NCBI GenBank assembly: GCA_007120675.1
Contig: SKNE01000227.1
Coordinates: 1-12,634, forward strand
DNA length: 12,634 nucleotides
Source: Bacteroidales bacterium
Lineage (GTDB): Bacteria; Bacteroidota; Bacteroidia; Bacteroidales; UBA7960
Direction of reading: 5' to 3'
The position numbers and the translations under genes are program-made. The notes under the pieces are model-generated. The model searched no databases. It was not told where the DNA came from and saw only the letters and a program-made list of their open reading frames with translations. Each line of letters begins with the position of its first letter. Position 1 is the stretch's first letter. This document shows, piece after piece, positions 1 to 6,163 of this stretch.

Positions 1-159
1 CAGGTACTCCAGCTTGCGCGTCTTGTTGCCGCCTGATGCCAGGCCGGTGTGATCATCCCGTTTAATGAAGATACGGTGGCCGGTATGGCGCCTGCCAAAA
101 TGTTTCAACTCATAAAGGGGTGTGGGGAAAAACCCCAGGGGTACTTTCTTCGGTTTCAT
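1..159 (-). CDS. D-cysteine desulfhydrase / ACC deaminase-like PLP enzyme, N-terminal part (runs off left edge)
   Basis: Only the first 53 codons are present; the gene continues past base 1. It starts at ATG 159-157. The visible part matches the start of the fold-type II PLP family that holds D-cysteine desulfhydrase and 1-aminocyclopropane-1-carboxylate deaminase: a Pro-rich opening with PLGFFPTPLYEL (residues 7-18), then IKRDD (32-36) and the signature GLASGGNKTRKLEYL (39-53). In this family the lysine of GGNK (here K46) forms the Schiff base with PLP, so the cofactor lysine is present. Members split D-cysteine to pyruvate, sulfide and ammonia, or act on ACC; the fragment cannot decide between these. 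It lies 66 bases after the stop of the permease gene on the same strand, with no terminator or TAnnTTTG box between, so co-transcription is likely. Family assignment is firm, substrate is not. Confidence 0.85.
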   Translation of the reverse strand, partial: MKPKKVPLGFFPTPLYELKHFGRRHTGHRIFIKRDDHTGLASGGNKTRKLEYL

Positions 160-225
160 GGGTAATGATGCTTTGGGTGTAAGTAAATGATGTGTTCGGT
201 CAACCGTATGGTAGTCCGGCGGCGG

Positions 226-2580
226 TCACAGTGGCCAGAAGACAGGCAACAGCAGCAATACGGCCACCATCACCACCAGGGTCAGTGGCAGGCCCAGCCT
301 GAGGTAGTCGCCGAAGCGGTAGCCGCCGGGCCCCATGACCAGCAGGTTGGCGGGATGGGACACGGGACTCATGAAGCAGGCAGCGGCAGCCATGGCGATG
401 GCCATCATCATGCTTTGGGGTGATATGTCGTAATTTGCTGCGGTTTCCAGTGCAATGGGAGCCATGATCACCACCAGGGCGGGTGGCGGAATGGCCAGGG
501 TCGACAGGGCGGTGAGCAGGTAGAGTCCCACGATGATTCCCCACGGACCCAGCTGGCCGAAGACGTCCACCACCCCAAGGGCCAGGAGGCTGGCTGCGCC
601 CGTCTCCTGCATGGCGGTACCCAGTGGCAGCATGCCTGCGATGAGGAAGACAGCCCGCCATTCAATGGCCCTGTAAGCCTCTTCCATCTTTAGGCAGCCG
701 GTGAGCACCATGAGGGCGATCCCCACCACCGCGGCTATGGCCAGGGGCACGAACCCCAGCAGCACGGGAAGCAGGACGGCCGCCATGACCAGCACCGCCG
801 TCAGGGCTTTACCGGTGCGCAGGGGCTTGGCGGCCATATCGGTCAGCAGGATGAAGTCCGGCTCACTGTCCATCAGCTCCAGCTTATCCCGACGGCCATA
901 AAGCAAGAGTGCTTCACCAAAGCGCAGCGGCAGATCGTGCAAATTGGTACGGTAGGCGCGCCCTTCACGCCAGATGGCCAGCACAGTGAGTCCGTACTTA
1001 CGGCGGAAATTGATCTCCCGCAGGGTCTTGCCGGCCAGCAGCGATCGCGGTGCCAGCACCACCTCGGCCATCTGTATGTCGTCCGACTCCAGGCTTTGCA
1101 CCCCGGGGGCCGACTCCTCCAGGATCTGCAGGTCTTTCAGTCCCCTCAACAGGGGCAGGTCCGCCAGGTTTCCCTTCACCAGCAAGCGTTCATCCTCGTC
1201 GAAAGATCCACCCGGCTCATAGGCCTTGAACTCCCCGCCCGATTGGATGCACCCCAGGACCGTCAGTCCAAAGGCGCTCCCGATCTGGCTCTCGGCGATG
1301 GCCCGTTCAAAGAGGGCTGTGTCCCCTTTGACCTCCATGATGAAGAGGACCTCGTGCAGGCGGTATCGTTCGAGCAGCTCGGCTGCCGGGGTAGACAAGG
1401 GCTTGGTGATCTTCCCCTCCTGTTCCAGGATGGCGATGCGGGACTCCGGTCCCTGCAGCAGGATCTGGTCACCCTCCTCCAGGCTGATGTCGTGCAACAT
1501 GCTCCGGTAGACCTTCCCGGCCTTTTCCAGTGCCAGCACGTTAATGCCCAGGCGCTTCCTGAAGTCTGTTTCGCGGAGGCGCTTTCCTGCCAGCTCAGAA
1601 CCTTCTGCGATGGCCGCCTGCACGGCCTGCAAGTCAAAATGCAGGGCCTGTGCCATGTCGATCCCTGTCTCGCCCGGCAGCAGCACCTTCCACTGTTTCA
1701 TGGCGGTGAGTGCTTCCACGCGGCCCTGCACATGCAGCTTATCACCTCCCCTGATCTCGGTTTGGGGTCCGGGGTCAAGGATGGTGGCATCAGCACGAAC
1801 GATTGACAGGACATTGAGTCCCAGTCCCGCACGCAAACGACTTTCTTCCAGCGATTTTCCAACCAGCGAAGAGGAGGGCTGCACCCGGAGCATGAAGGTC
1901 CGCTCCTGCAGGGCGTAAGATGAAGAGAGTGCGGCGCCGGCCTGCCGGCTCTCATCACCGATCACATCCTTGCGCGGCAGGAGGTGCCGGCCAACAAAAG
2001 CCACAAAAAACACCCCCGCAAGCAATGCACCCAGTCCCACAGGGGTGTAATCGAACAGCCGGAAGGGGGCAAAACCGCCATCTTCCAGCGCATAGCTGAT
2101 CAGCAGGTTGGGGGGGGTGCCGATCAGGGTGGTTAGTCCCCCCAGCAGGCAGCCAAAAGCGAGGGGCATCAGCAGGCGGGATGGCGGGGTCTTGCTGGAG
2201 CGCGCCAGGTCCATCACCACGGGAAGCATCAGCACGGCCACCCCGATATTGTTCATGAAGGCCGAAAGGATGCCGGAGGACAGCATGATCATGATGATCA
2301 GTCGCACCTCACTGTGTCCGGCCAGGCGGAGCAGGTGCCGCCCGATGATGCGGGCCACCCCTGTCTGATAGAGCGCGGCGCTGAGGATGAACATGGCCCA
2401 GACCGTGATGACCGCCGGATTGCTGAAACCGGCAAGCGCCTGGTGGGGCGTGAGCAAACCGGAAAAAGCCAGGCTGCCAATCACCAGCAGGGCCACGATG
2501 TCCATTCGCAGCCAGCCGGTAAAAAACAGGAACAGTGCCGCTGCCAGTATGGAAAACACCAAAATGATATCAAGACTCAT
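226..2580 (-). CDS. SLC13/DASS-family anion permease with four RCK_C (TrkA-C) domains
   Basis: 784 residues from ATG 2580; an in-frame TTG nine bases further upstream (2589) is less likely. The layout is that of the large bacterial SLC13-type permeases such as YfbS. The N-terminal membrane half (about 1-202) has the motifs GFSNPAVITVWAMFILS (51-67), AFMNNIGVAVLMLP (107-120) and GTPPNLL (154-160). A soluble insert follows with four RCK_C-like repeats at about 225-290, 312-385, 406-475 and 502-568, each with the pattern 'G.x(S/T)L.E..fR...GL.VLai...g'. The C-terminal membrane half (about 590-784) includes SPVSHPANLLVMGPGGYRFGDYL (738-760). Family members move sulfate, dicarboxylates or related anions, usually with Na+, and RCK_C domains may bind a regulatory ligand. 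The second substrate/sodium motif, usually Ser/Asn-rich, reads IPPPA (697-701) here. The substrate is unknown; a PLP desulfhydrase-like gene lies downstream. Confidence 0.9.
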   Translation of the reverse strand: MSLDIILVFSILAAALFLFFTGWLRMDIVALLVIGSLAFSGLLTPHQALAGFSNPAVITVWAMFILSAALYQTGVARIIGRHLLRLAGHSEVRLIIMIMLSSGILSAFMNNIGVAVLMLPVVMDLARSSKTPPSRLLMPLAFGCLLGGLTTLIGTPPNLLISYALEDGGFAPFRLFDYTPVGLGALLAGVFFVAFVGRHLLPRKDVIGDESRQAGAALSSSYALQERTFMLRVQPSSSLVGKSLEESRLRAGLGLNVLSIVRADATILDPGPQTEIRGGDKLHVQGRVEALTAMKQWKVLLPGETGIDMAQALHFDLQAVQAAIAEGSELAGKRLRETDFRKRLGINVLALEKAGKVYRSMLHDISLEEGDQILLQGPESRIAILEQEGKITKPLSTPAAELLERYRLHEVLFIMEVKGDTALFERAIAESQIGSAFGLTVLGCIQSGGEFKAYEPGGSFDEDERLLVKGNLADLPLLRGLKDLQILEESAPGVQSLESDDIQMAEVVLAPRSLLAGKTLREINFRRKYGLTVLAIWREGRAYRTNLHDLPLRFGEALLLYGRRDKLELMDSEPDFILLTDMAAKPLRTGKALTAVLVMAAVLLPVLLGFVPLAIAAVVGIALMVLTGCLKMEEAYRAIEWRAVFLIAGMLPLGTAMQETGAASLLALGVVDVFGQLGPWGIIVGLYLLTALSTLAIPPPALVVIMAPIALETAANYDISPQSMMMAIAMAAAACFMSPVSHPANLLVMGPGGYRFGDYLRLGLPLTLVVMVAVLLLLPVFWPL

Positions 2581-2606
2581 GGGCCACAAATAAGGTCTTC
2601 ATTGGG

Positions 2607-2650
2607 CTGACCTGGATCAACGGCATGAACAATGCAGGCTACCAGGTCAG
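2607..2650 (-). promoter_or_regulatory. 9-bp perfect inverted repeat in the permease leader (hairpin or operator)
   Basis: CTGACCTGG at 2607-2615 is repeated as its exact complement CCAGGTCAG at 2642-2650, with 26 bases between. On the minus strand this would fold at or near the very 5' end of the permease mRNA, since the proposed -7 box lies at 2656-2663. The loop holds a minor GCAT/ATGC pairing. It does not match a riboswitch class I recognise and could equally be a protein-binding site. Confidence 0.45.
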
Positions 2651-2654
2651 GTTG

Positions 2655-2686
2655 TCAAAAATAAGAAAATAAGCGATCATTTTTGA
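2655..2686. promoter_or_regulatory. 8-bp perfect inverted repeat between divergent promoters (candidate operator)
   Basis: TCAAAAAT at 2655-2662 and ATTTTTGA at 2679-2686 are exact complements separated by 16 bases. The left arm overlaps the proposed minus-strand -7 box and the right arm abuts the plus-strand -7 box at 2687-2694. A dimeric regulator bound here could affect both the permease and the EamA gene. The arms are A/T-rich, so chance is a real alternative. Confidence 0.35.
2656..2663 (-). promoter_or_regulatory. Possible -7 box of the permease promoter (TATTTTTG)
   Basis: Read on the minus strand, TATTTTTG fits the Bacteroidota -7 consensus TAnnTTTG. It would place the transcript start near 2650, about 70 bases before the permease ATG. 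No TTG-type -33 element is seen at the usual 19-21 base spacing, so the call rests on the -7 box and position only. Confidence 0.4.
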
Positions 2687-2694
2687 TATCTTTG
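2687..2694 (+). promoter_or_regulatory. -7 box of the EamA transporter promoter (TATCTTTG)
   Basis: TATCTTTG matches TAnnTTTG and is identical to the box upstream of rplU. Transcription would start near 2700, about 37 bases before the ATG at 2738. No clear -33 TTG at the normal spacing. Confidence 0.55.
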
Positions 2695-2737
2695 CCGCCA
2701 CCTGATTACCGGGTCACAATACATCGGGACAGAAGCC

Positions 2738-3649
2738 ATGGCAGCACAGCATCGTTCTCAGTCAGACGCAAAGCCCCGGGGCATTCACTGGCTGGCACTG
2801 GTGTTGCTGGTATTGGTATGGGGCAGCTCCTTCATACTGATCAAGCGCGGCCTGGTGTTTTTCAGCAGCCTGGAGGTGGGCGCCATGCGCATCGCCATCT
2901 CTTTCCTGGTGCTCTCCCCCCTGCTCATCAAGCACCTGAAGAAGGTTCCGTTAAGCCGGCTGAAGTTTTTTATCCTGGCGGGCATCATTGGCAACGGCCT
3001 GCCCCCGTTCCTGTTTGCCATCGCACAAACGCAGATCGACAGTTACATGGCCGGGGTGCTCAACGCCCTCACCCCACTTTTCACGCTCCTGGTGGGGATC
3101 CTCTTCTTTGGGACCCGGTCGCGCTGGCTCAATGTGGCAGGGGTGGTCATCGGACTGGCAGGTGCCATCGGACTGCTCACCATGGCCAACGATGGCCAGG
3201 TCAACAGCATCTTTTACGGCCTGCTGGCCGTAGCGGCTGCCCTGTGCTATGCCATCAACATGAACCTGATCAAGCGCTACCTGTCGGACTTCAGTGCCCT
3301 GACCATCACATCGGTGGTCTTCCTCTTCATTGGCATCCCCTCACTGGTCTATCTCCTGGCAGGAAGCCGGATGCTCAACACCCTGGCCAGCGAACCCGGC
3401 GCCTGGGCCGGCTTTGGCTACATTGCCCTGCTGGCCATCGTGGGCACCGCACTGGCCATGATCATCCATAACTGGCTCATCAAACAAACCTCGGCCCTTT
3501 TTACCTCCACCGTGACCTACCTGATGCCCATTGTGTCCATCATGTGGGGCGTAGCCGACGGTGAGGCCTTCCTGGTGAGCTACCTGGCCAGTATCGCCCT
3601 GATCCTCGCAGGGGTTTACCTCTCCGGGAAAAAACGGGAGAGGGGATAG
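2738..3649 (+). CDS. EamA/DMT-superfamily inner-membrane transporter
   Basis: 303 residues. The protein is two tandem EamA (DUF6-type) repeats, about 16-147 and 157-297, each of about five hydrophobic helices, giving the ten-helix drug/metabolite transporter fold. The first helix carries the family hallmark LVLVWGSSFILIKRGL (24-39) and the first repeat has LNALTPLFTLLVGILFFG (108-125). The second repeat has the matching TYLMPIVSIMWGVADGE (260-276). The C-terminus ends in a basic cytoplasmic tail, GKKRERG. Members usually export amino acids, nucleosides or other small metabolites; nothing in the sequence names the substrate. The start is ATG 2738, downstream of a -7 box. It is divergent from the SLC13 permease and may share its control region. 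The gene stands alone: the next gene, rplU, has its own promoter. Confidence 0.92.
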   Translation: MAAQHRSQSDAKPRGIHWLALVLLVLVWGSSFILIKRGLVFFSSLEVGAMRIAISFLVLSPLLIKHLKKVPLSRLKFFILAGIIGNGLPPFLFAIAQTQIDSYMAGVLNALTPLFTLLVGILFFGTRSRWLNVAGVVIGLAGAIGLLTMANDGQVNSIFYGLLAVAAALCYAINMNLIKRYLSDFSALTITSVVFLFIGIPSLVYLLAGSRMLNTLASEPGAWAGFGYIALLAIVGTALAMIIHNWLIKQTSALFTSTVTYLMPIVSIMWGVADGEAFLVSYLASIALILAGVYLSGKKRERG

Positions 3650-3657
3650 AATTTTTT
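3619..3657 (+). terminator. Weak intrinsic terminator at the end of the EamA gene
   Basis: CCTCTCC (3619-3625) pairs with GGAGAGG (3637-3643) across an 11-base loop, and a T6 run follows at 3652-3657. The stem overlaps the last codons and the T run is 8 bases from the stem, so it is atypical and may work poorly. Confidence 0.4.
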
Positions 3658-3667
3658 GTGTAATCGC

Positions 3668-3697
3668 TTGTGCCATGCAATATTTTATTTATCTTTG
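3668..3697 (+). promoter_or_regulatory. rplU-rpmA promoter, Bacteroidota type
   Basis: TTG at 3668-3670, a 19-base spacer, and TATCTTTG at 3690-3697 fit the -33/-7 pattern of the Bacteroidota primary sigma factor. The predicted start near 3703 gives a leader of about 36 bases before the rplU ATG. This is the best complete promoter in the window. Confidence 0.75.
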
Positions 3698-3738
3698 CAC
3701 CCCAATTATCGGGAAAAACATATAACGCTTTACAAGAG

Positions 3739-4050
3739 ATGTACGCAATCGTTGAAATAGGAGGCCATCAGTTCAAGATCGAGAAGGATCAGAAGCTTTT
3801 TGTGAACCTGCTGGATAATGAGGCGGGGAGTGAACTGGAGTTCGACAAGGTCATGCTGCTGGCTGACGGGGATAAGATACAGGTGGGACAGCCCGTGGTG
3901 GATGGTGCCCGCGTGAAAGCCAGGGTTCTTGAGCATGTGAAATCCGACAAGGTGCTGGTATTTAAAAAGAAGCGAAGGAAAGGCTATCAAAAGATGAATG
4001 GCCATCGCCAGCCCATGACACAAATCCAGATCGAGGAGATCTCCGCCTGA
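3739..4050 (+). CDS. rplU: 50S ribosomal protein L21
   Basis: 103 residues, the normal length for bacterial L21, a 23S rRNA-binding protein of the large subunit. It opens with MYAIVEIGGHQFKI and contains the L21 signature region KKKRRKGYQKMNGHRQPMTQ (76-95). The ATG at 3739 is chosen over an in-frame GTG at 3670. That upstream start would add 23 non-homologous residues and lie inside the promoter. The gene is first in an rplU-rpmA operon, with 67 bases before rpmA. Some Bacteroidota L21 proteins have long C-terminal tails; this one does not, while its partner L27 does. Confidence 0.97.
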   Translation: MYAIVEIGGHQFKIEKDQKLFVNLLDNEAGSELEFDKVMLLADGDKIQVGQPVVDGARVKARVLEHVKSDKVLVFKKKRRKGYQKMNGHRQPMTQIQIEEISA

Positions 4051-4117
4051 GTCACCCGCCCAGGTTGAGAAGGGCTTTTGTCACCCCATTTTTGGCAACA
4101 GAAAAAAACAAGGAATT

Positions 4118-4717
4118 ATGGCACATAAGAAAGGAGTTGGTAGCTCACGCAACGGAAGAGAGTCGCACAGCAAACGGCTTGGAGTAAAGATCTTTGGCGG
4201 CTCGCACGCCATCGCAGGAAACATCCTGGTGAGGCAGCGTGGCACAAAGCATTATCCCGGCGTCAACGTGGGAATGGGTAAGGACCATACCCTCTATGCA
4301 CTGGTTGACGGCACGGTGGTTTACAGGAAAAAGGCCGGTAACAAGTCTTACGTTTCCGTAGAGCCCATGGCTGAAGGCACCACTGGTGTGGTCACGGCGG
4401 AAAAACCGGTTAAGGTGGCAAGCAAGGCGGAGACGCCGGTGGATGTGGCCGTTCAGGAGGCGCCCGCAGCTGAAAAAGAAGCGGATACAGCAGAAGCTGC
4501 CGCTGAAGAGAGCAAGGAAAAGCCCGTAGCGGAGAAAAAAGAGGCTGAAGGCGTGAAAGAGGCAAAGGGCGCCGCAAAGCAGGCAGAAAAAAGCAAGGCA
4601 GTGGAAAAGAAGGCACCGGTTAAAAAGGCCGCGGCGAAAAAACCGGCTGCCAGCAAGAAAGAGAAGGAGTCGCCTGAAAAATCATCCCCCGGAGAGGAAA
4701 AAGAAACAAAGGAGTAG
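4118..4717 (+). CDS. rpmA: 50S ribosomal protein L27 with a long Ala/Lys/Glu-rich C-terminal tail
   Basis: 199 residues, whereas bacterial L27 is usually about 85-95. Residues 1-84 are a normal L27: MAHKKGVGSSRNGRESHSKR at the N-terminus, which reaches toward the peptidyl transferase centre, then GVKIFGG, ILVRQRGTKHYPG and GMGKDHTLYALVDG. There is no Firmicutes-type cleaved N-terminal extension. From about residue 85 to 199 the protein is low-complexity: by hand count some 26 Ala, 25 Lys and 23 Glu out of 115. It has no aromatic residues, Leu, Ile, Arg, His, Cys or Asn. Charge is nearly balanced overall but becomes more Lys-rich toward 159-183 (VKKAAAKKPAASKKEK type). The reading frame is uninterrupted and a strong terminator follows. 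The start codon has AAGGAA just upstream. The role of the tail is unknown; it may be disordered or helical and contact RNA. Confidence 0.95.
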   Translation: MAHKKGVGSSRNGRESHSKRLGVKIFGGSHAIAGNILVRQRGTKHYPGVNVGMGKDHTLYALVDGTVVYRKKAGNKSYVSVEPMAEGTTGVVTAEKPVKVASKAETPVDVAVQEAPAAEKEADTAEAAAEESKEKPVAEKKEAEGVKEAKGAAKQAEKSKAVEKKAPVKKAAAKKPAASKKEKESPEKSSPGEEKETKE

Positions 4718-4772
4718 ACAGGATCTGGTGCCCATCAGCTTTTGCGGACACCCACAGGCGTATTCACTTCAC

Positions 4773-4797
4773 ATCCTGCTGCGGCAGGATTTTTTTT
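4773..4797 (+). terminator. Intrinsic terminator of the rplU-rpmA operon
   Basis: ATCCTGC (4773-4779), loop TGCG, GCAGGAT (4784-4790), then a run of T through 4797. A perfect 7-bp stem with a tetraloop and an immediate T tract makes this a textbook rho-independent terminator, between rpmA and serS. Confidence 0.85.
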
Positions 4798-4831
4798 ATA
4801 AGACAATGGTTGAGCCAATCTCCAAAGCCAT

Positions 4832-6103
4832 ATGATAGACCTTCAACATATCAGGGATGACAGCCAGGGCGTGATCCGGCGTTATGCTGTGAGACAGTTT
4901 GATGCAAGCGATTTGGTGCATCGCATCAAGGAGCTGGATATTGAGCGTCGCCAGGCACAAAAGCAGCTGGACGATACGCTGGCCGAGGCCAACGCCCTGG
5001 CCCGCAGTATTGGTGAACTGTTCAAGTCGGGCAAGGGGCAGGAAGCCGCCACCCTCAAGGAGAGATCGGGGGAGCTGAAGCAGCTTTCCAAAGCGCTTCA
5101 GACAAGCCTGGATGCCGCAGCCGGTGAGCTGGATGAACTGATGACCCGCCTGCCCATGCTTCCCCATCCGCTGGTTCCCCCAGGAAACAGTGAAGCCGAT
5201 AATGTGGTGATCAGGGAAGAAGGCAGCATGCCCAAGCTCCATCCGGGGGCTATGCCTCACTGGGAGCTGGCCAAGAAGCACCGGCTCATCGATTTCGAAG
5301 CGGGCACCAAGGTGACAGGTGCCGGTTTTCCTGTGTATACAGGCCAGGGAGCCCGGCTCCAGCGGGCGCTGATCTCGTTTTTCCTGGATGAAGCCACCCG
5401 GGCGGGATACACGGAGGTGCAGCCTCCCCTGATGGTGAATCCCGCTTCCGCTTTCGGCACCGGACAATTGCCCGACAAAGACGGACTGATGTACCATGTG
5501 CCGGCCGAGGACCTTTACCTCATTCCCACTTCCGAAGTGCCCGTCACCAATATCCTGCGCGACACCATCCTGGAAGAAAAGGAGCTACCGGTCAAATACA
5601 CGGCCTACTCGGTCTGTTTTCGCCGCGAAGCCGGCTCCTACGGCAAGGATGTGCGCGGTCTGAACCGCCTTCATCAGTTCGACAAGGTGGAGATCGTCCA
5701 GGTATGCCATCCCGGCAAAAGCTATGCGGCGCTGGATGAAATGGTCGCTTACGTGGCATCGCTGCTTGAAAAACTGGAGCTCCCCTTCCGGATCGTCCGC
5801 CTTTGCGGCGGCGACCTCGGGTTTGCCTCTGCGCTGACCTATGACATGGAGGTGTATTCGGCGGCGCAGGAGCGATGGCTCGAGGTTAGCTCCATCTCCA
5901 ATTTTGAGACCTACCAGTCGCAACGCATGAAGCTGCGCTTCAGGCCGGAAAAAGGGAAAAACCAGCTGGCACACACCCTCAACGGCAGTGCCCTGGCCCT
6001 GCCGCGCATCGTGGCGGCCCTGCTGGAAAATCACCAGTCAGACAGCGGGATCAGCCTCCCCAAAGCACTTCAGCCTTACATGGGCTCTGAAAGCATCCGC
6101 TGA
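4832..6103 (+). CDS. serS: Seryl-tRNA synthetase
   Basis: 423 residues, full length for the bacterial class IIa enzyme, which charges tRNA-Ser (and tRNA-Sec) with serine in the cytoplasm. Residues 1-105 form the tRNA-binding arm, opening MIDLQHIRDD and continuing as a long charged coiled coil (about 28-105). The catalytic domain has TSEVPVTNILRD (233-244, serine and ATP site). Motif 2 follows at 261-287, with CFRREAGSYGKDVRGLNRLHQ, and motif 3 at 384-402, with NGSALALPRIVAALLENHQ including the conserved Arg392. All active-site landmarks look intact. It follows the rplU-rpmA terminator, so it needs its own promoter, but I see no good TAnnTTTG box in the 35 bases between terminator and ATG. Read-through of the terminator is possible. 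The TPR gene and rsmA follow on the same strand. Confidence 0.97.
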   Translation: MIDLQHIRDDSQGVIRRYAVRQFDASDLVHRIKELDIERRQAQKQLDDTLAEANALARSIGELFKSGKGQEAATLKERSGELKQLSKALQTSLDAAAGELDELMTRLPMLPHPLVPPGNSEADNVVIREEGSMPKLHPGAMPHWELAKKHRLIDFEAGTKVTGAGFPVYTGQGARLQRALISFFLDEATRAGYTEVQPPLMVNPASAFGTGQLPDKDGLMYHVPAEDLYLIPTSEVPVTNILRDTILEEKELPVKYTAYSVCFRREAGSYGKDVRGLNRLHQFDKVEIVQVCHPGKSYAALDEMVAYVASLLEKLELPFRIVRLCGGDLGFASALTYDMEVYSAAQERWLEVSSISNFETYQSQRMKLRFRPEKGKNQLAHTLNGSALALPRIVAALLENHQSDSGISLPKALQPYMGSESIR

Positions 6104-6163
6104 CCCTGTCACAATGGCACTGCTTTTGCTGGTGGATCATGAAGAAAACCTTAACCTGACGGT

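Noticed and set aside
937..1806. Plus-strand open frame of 289 codons
   Set aside because: It lies wholly antisense to the SLC13 permease, has low-complexity His/Gln/Leu-rich composition and no recognisable family; it is a shadow of a GC-rich gene.
2683..3471. Plus-strand open frame of 262 codons
   Set aside because: Overlaps the EamA gene in another frame and is Pro/His/Gly/Arg-rich without membrane helices; the EamA frame explains the DNA.
3670..3738. Upstream GTG start for L21
   Set aside because: Would add 23 residues not found in L21 and would overlap the promoter and predicted transcript start.
4796..5497. Minus-strand open frame of 233 codons
   Set aside because: Antisense to serS and to part of the terminator; no family features.
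6139..6159. ATG followed by AAG AAA ACC, looking like a signal peptide start upstream of the TPR gene
   Set aside because: It runs into TGA after six codons and is out of frame with the TPR gene, which has its own signal peptide from ATG 6164.
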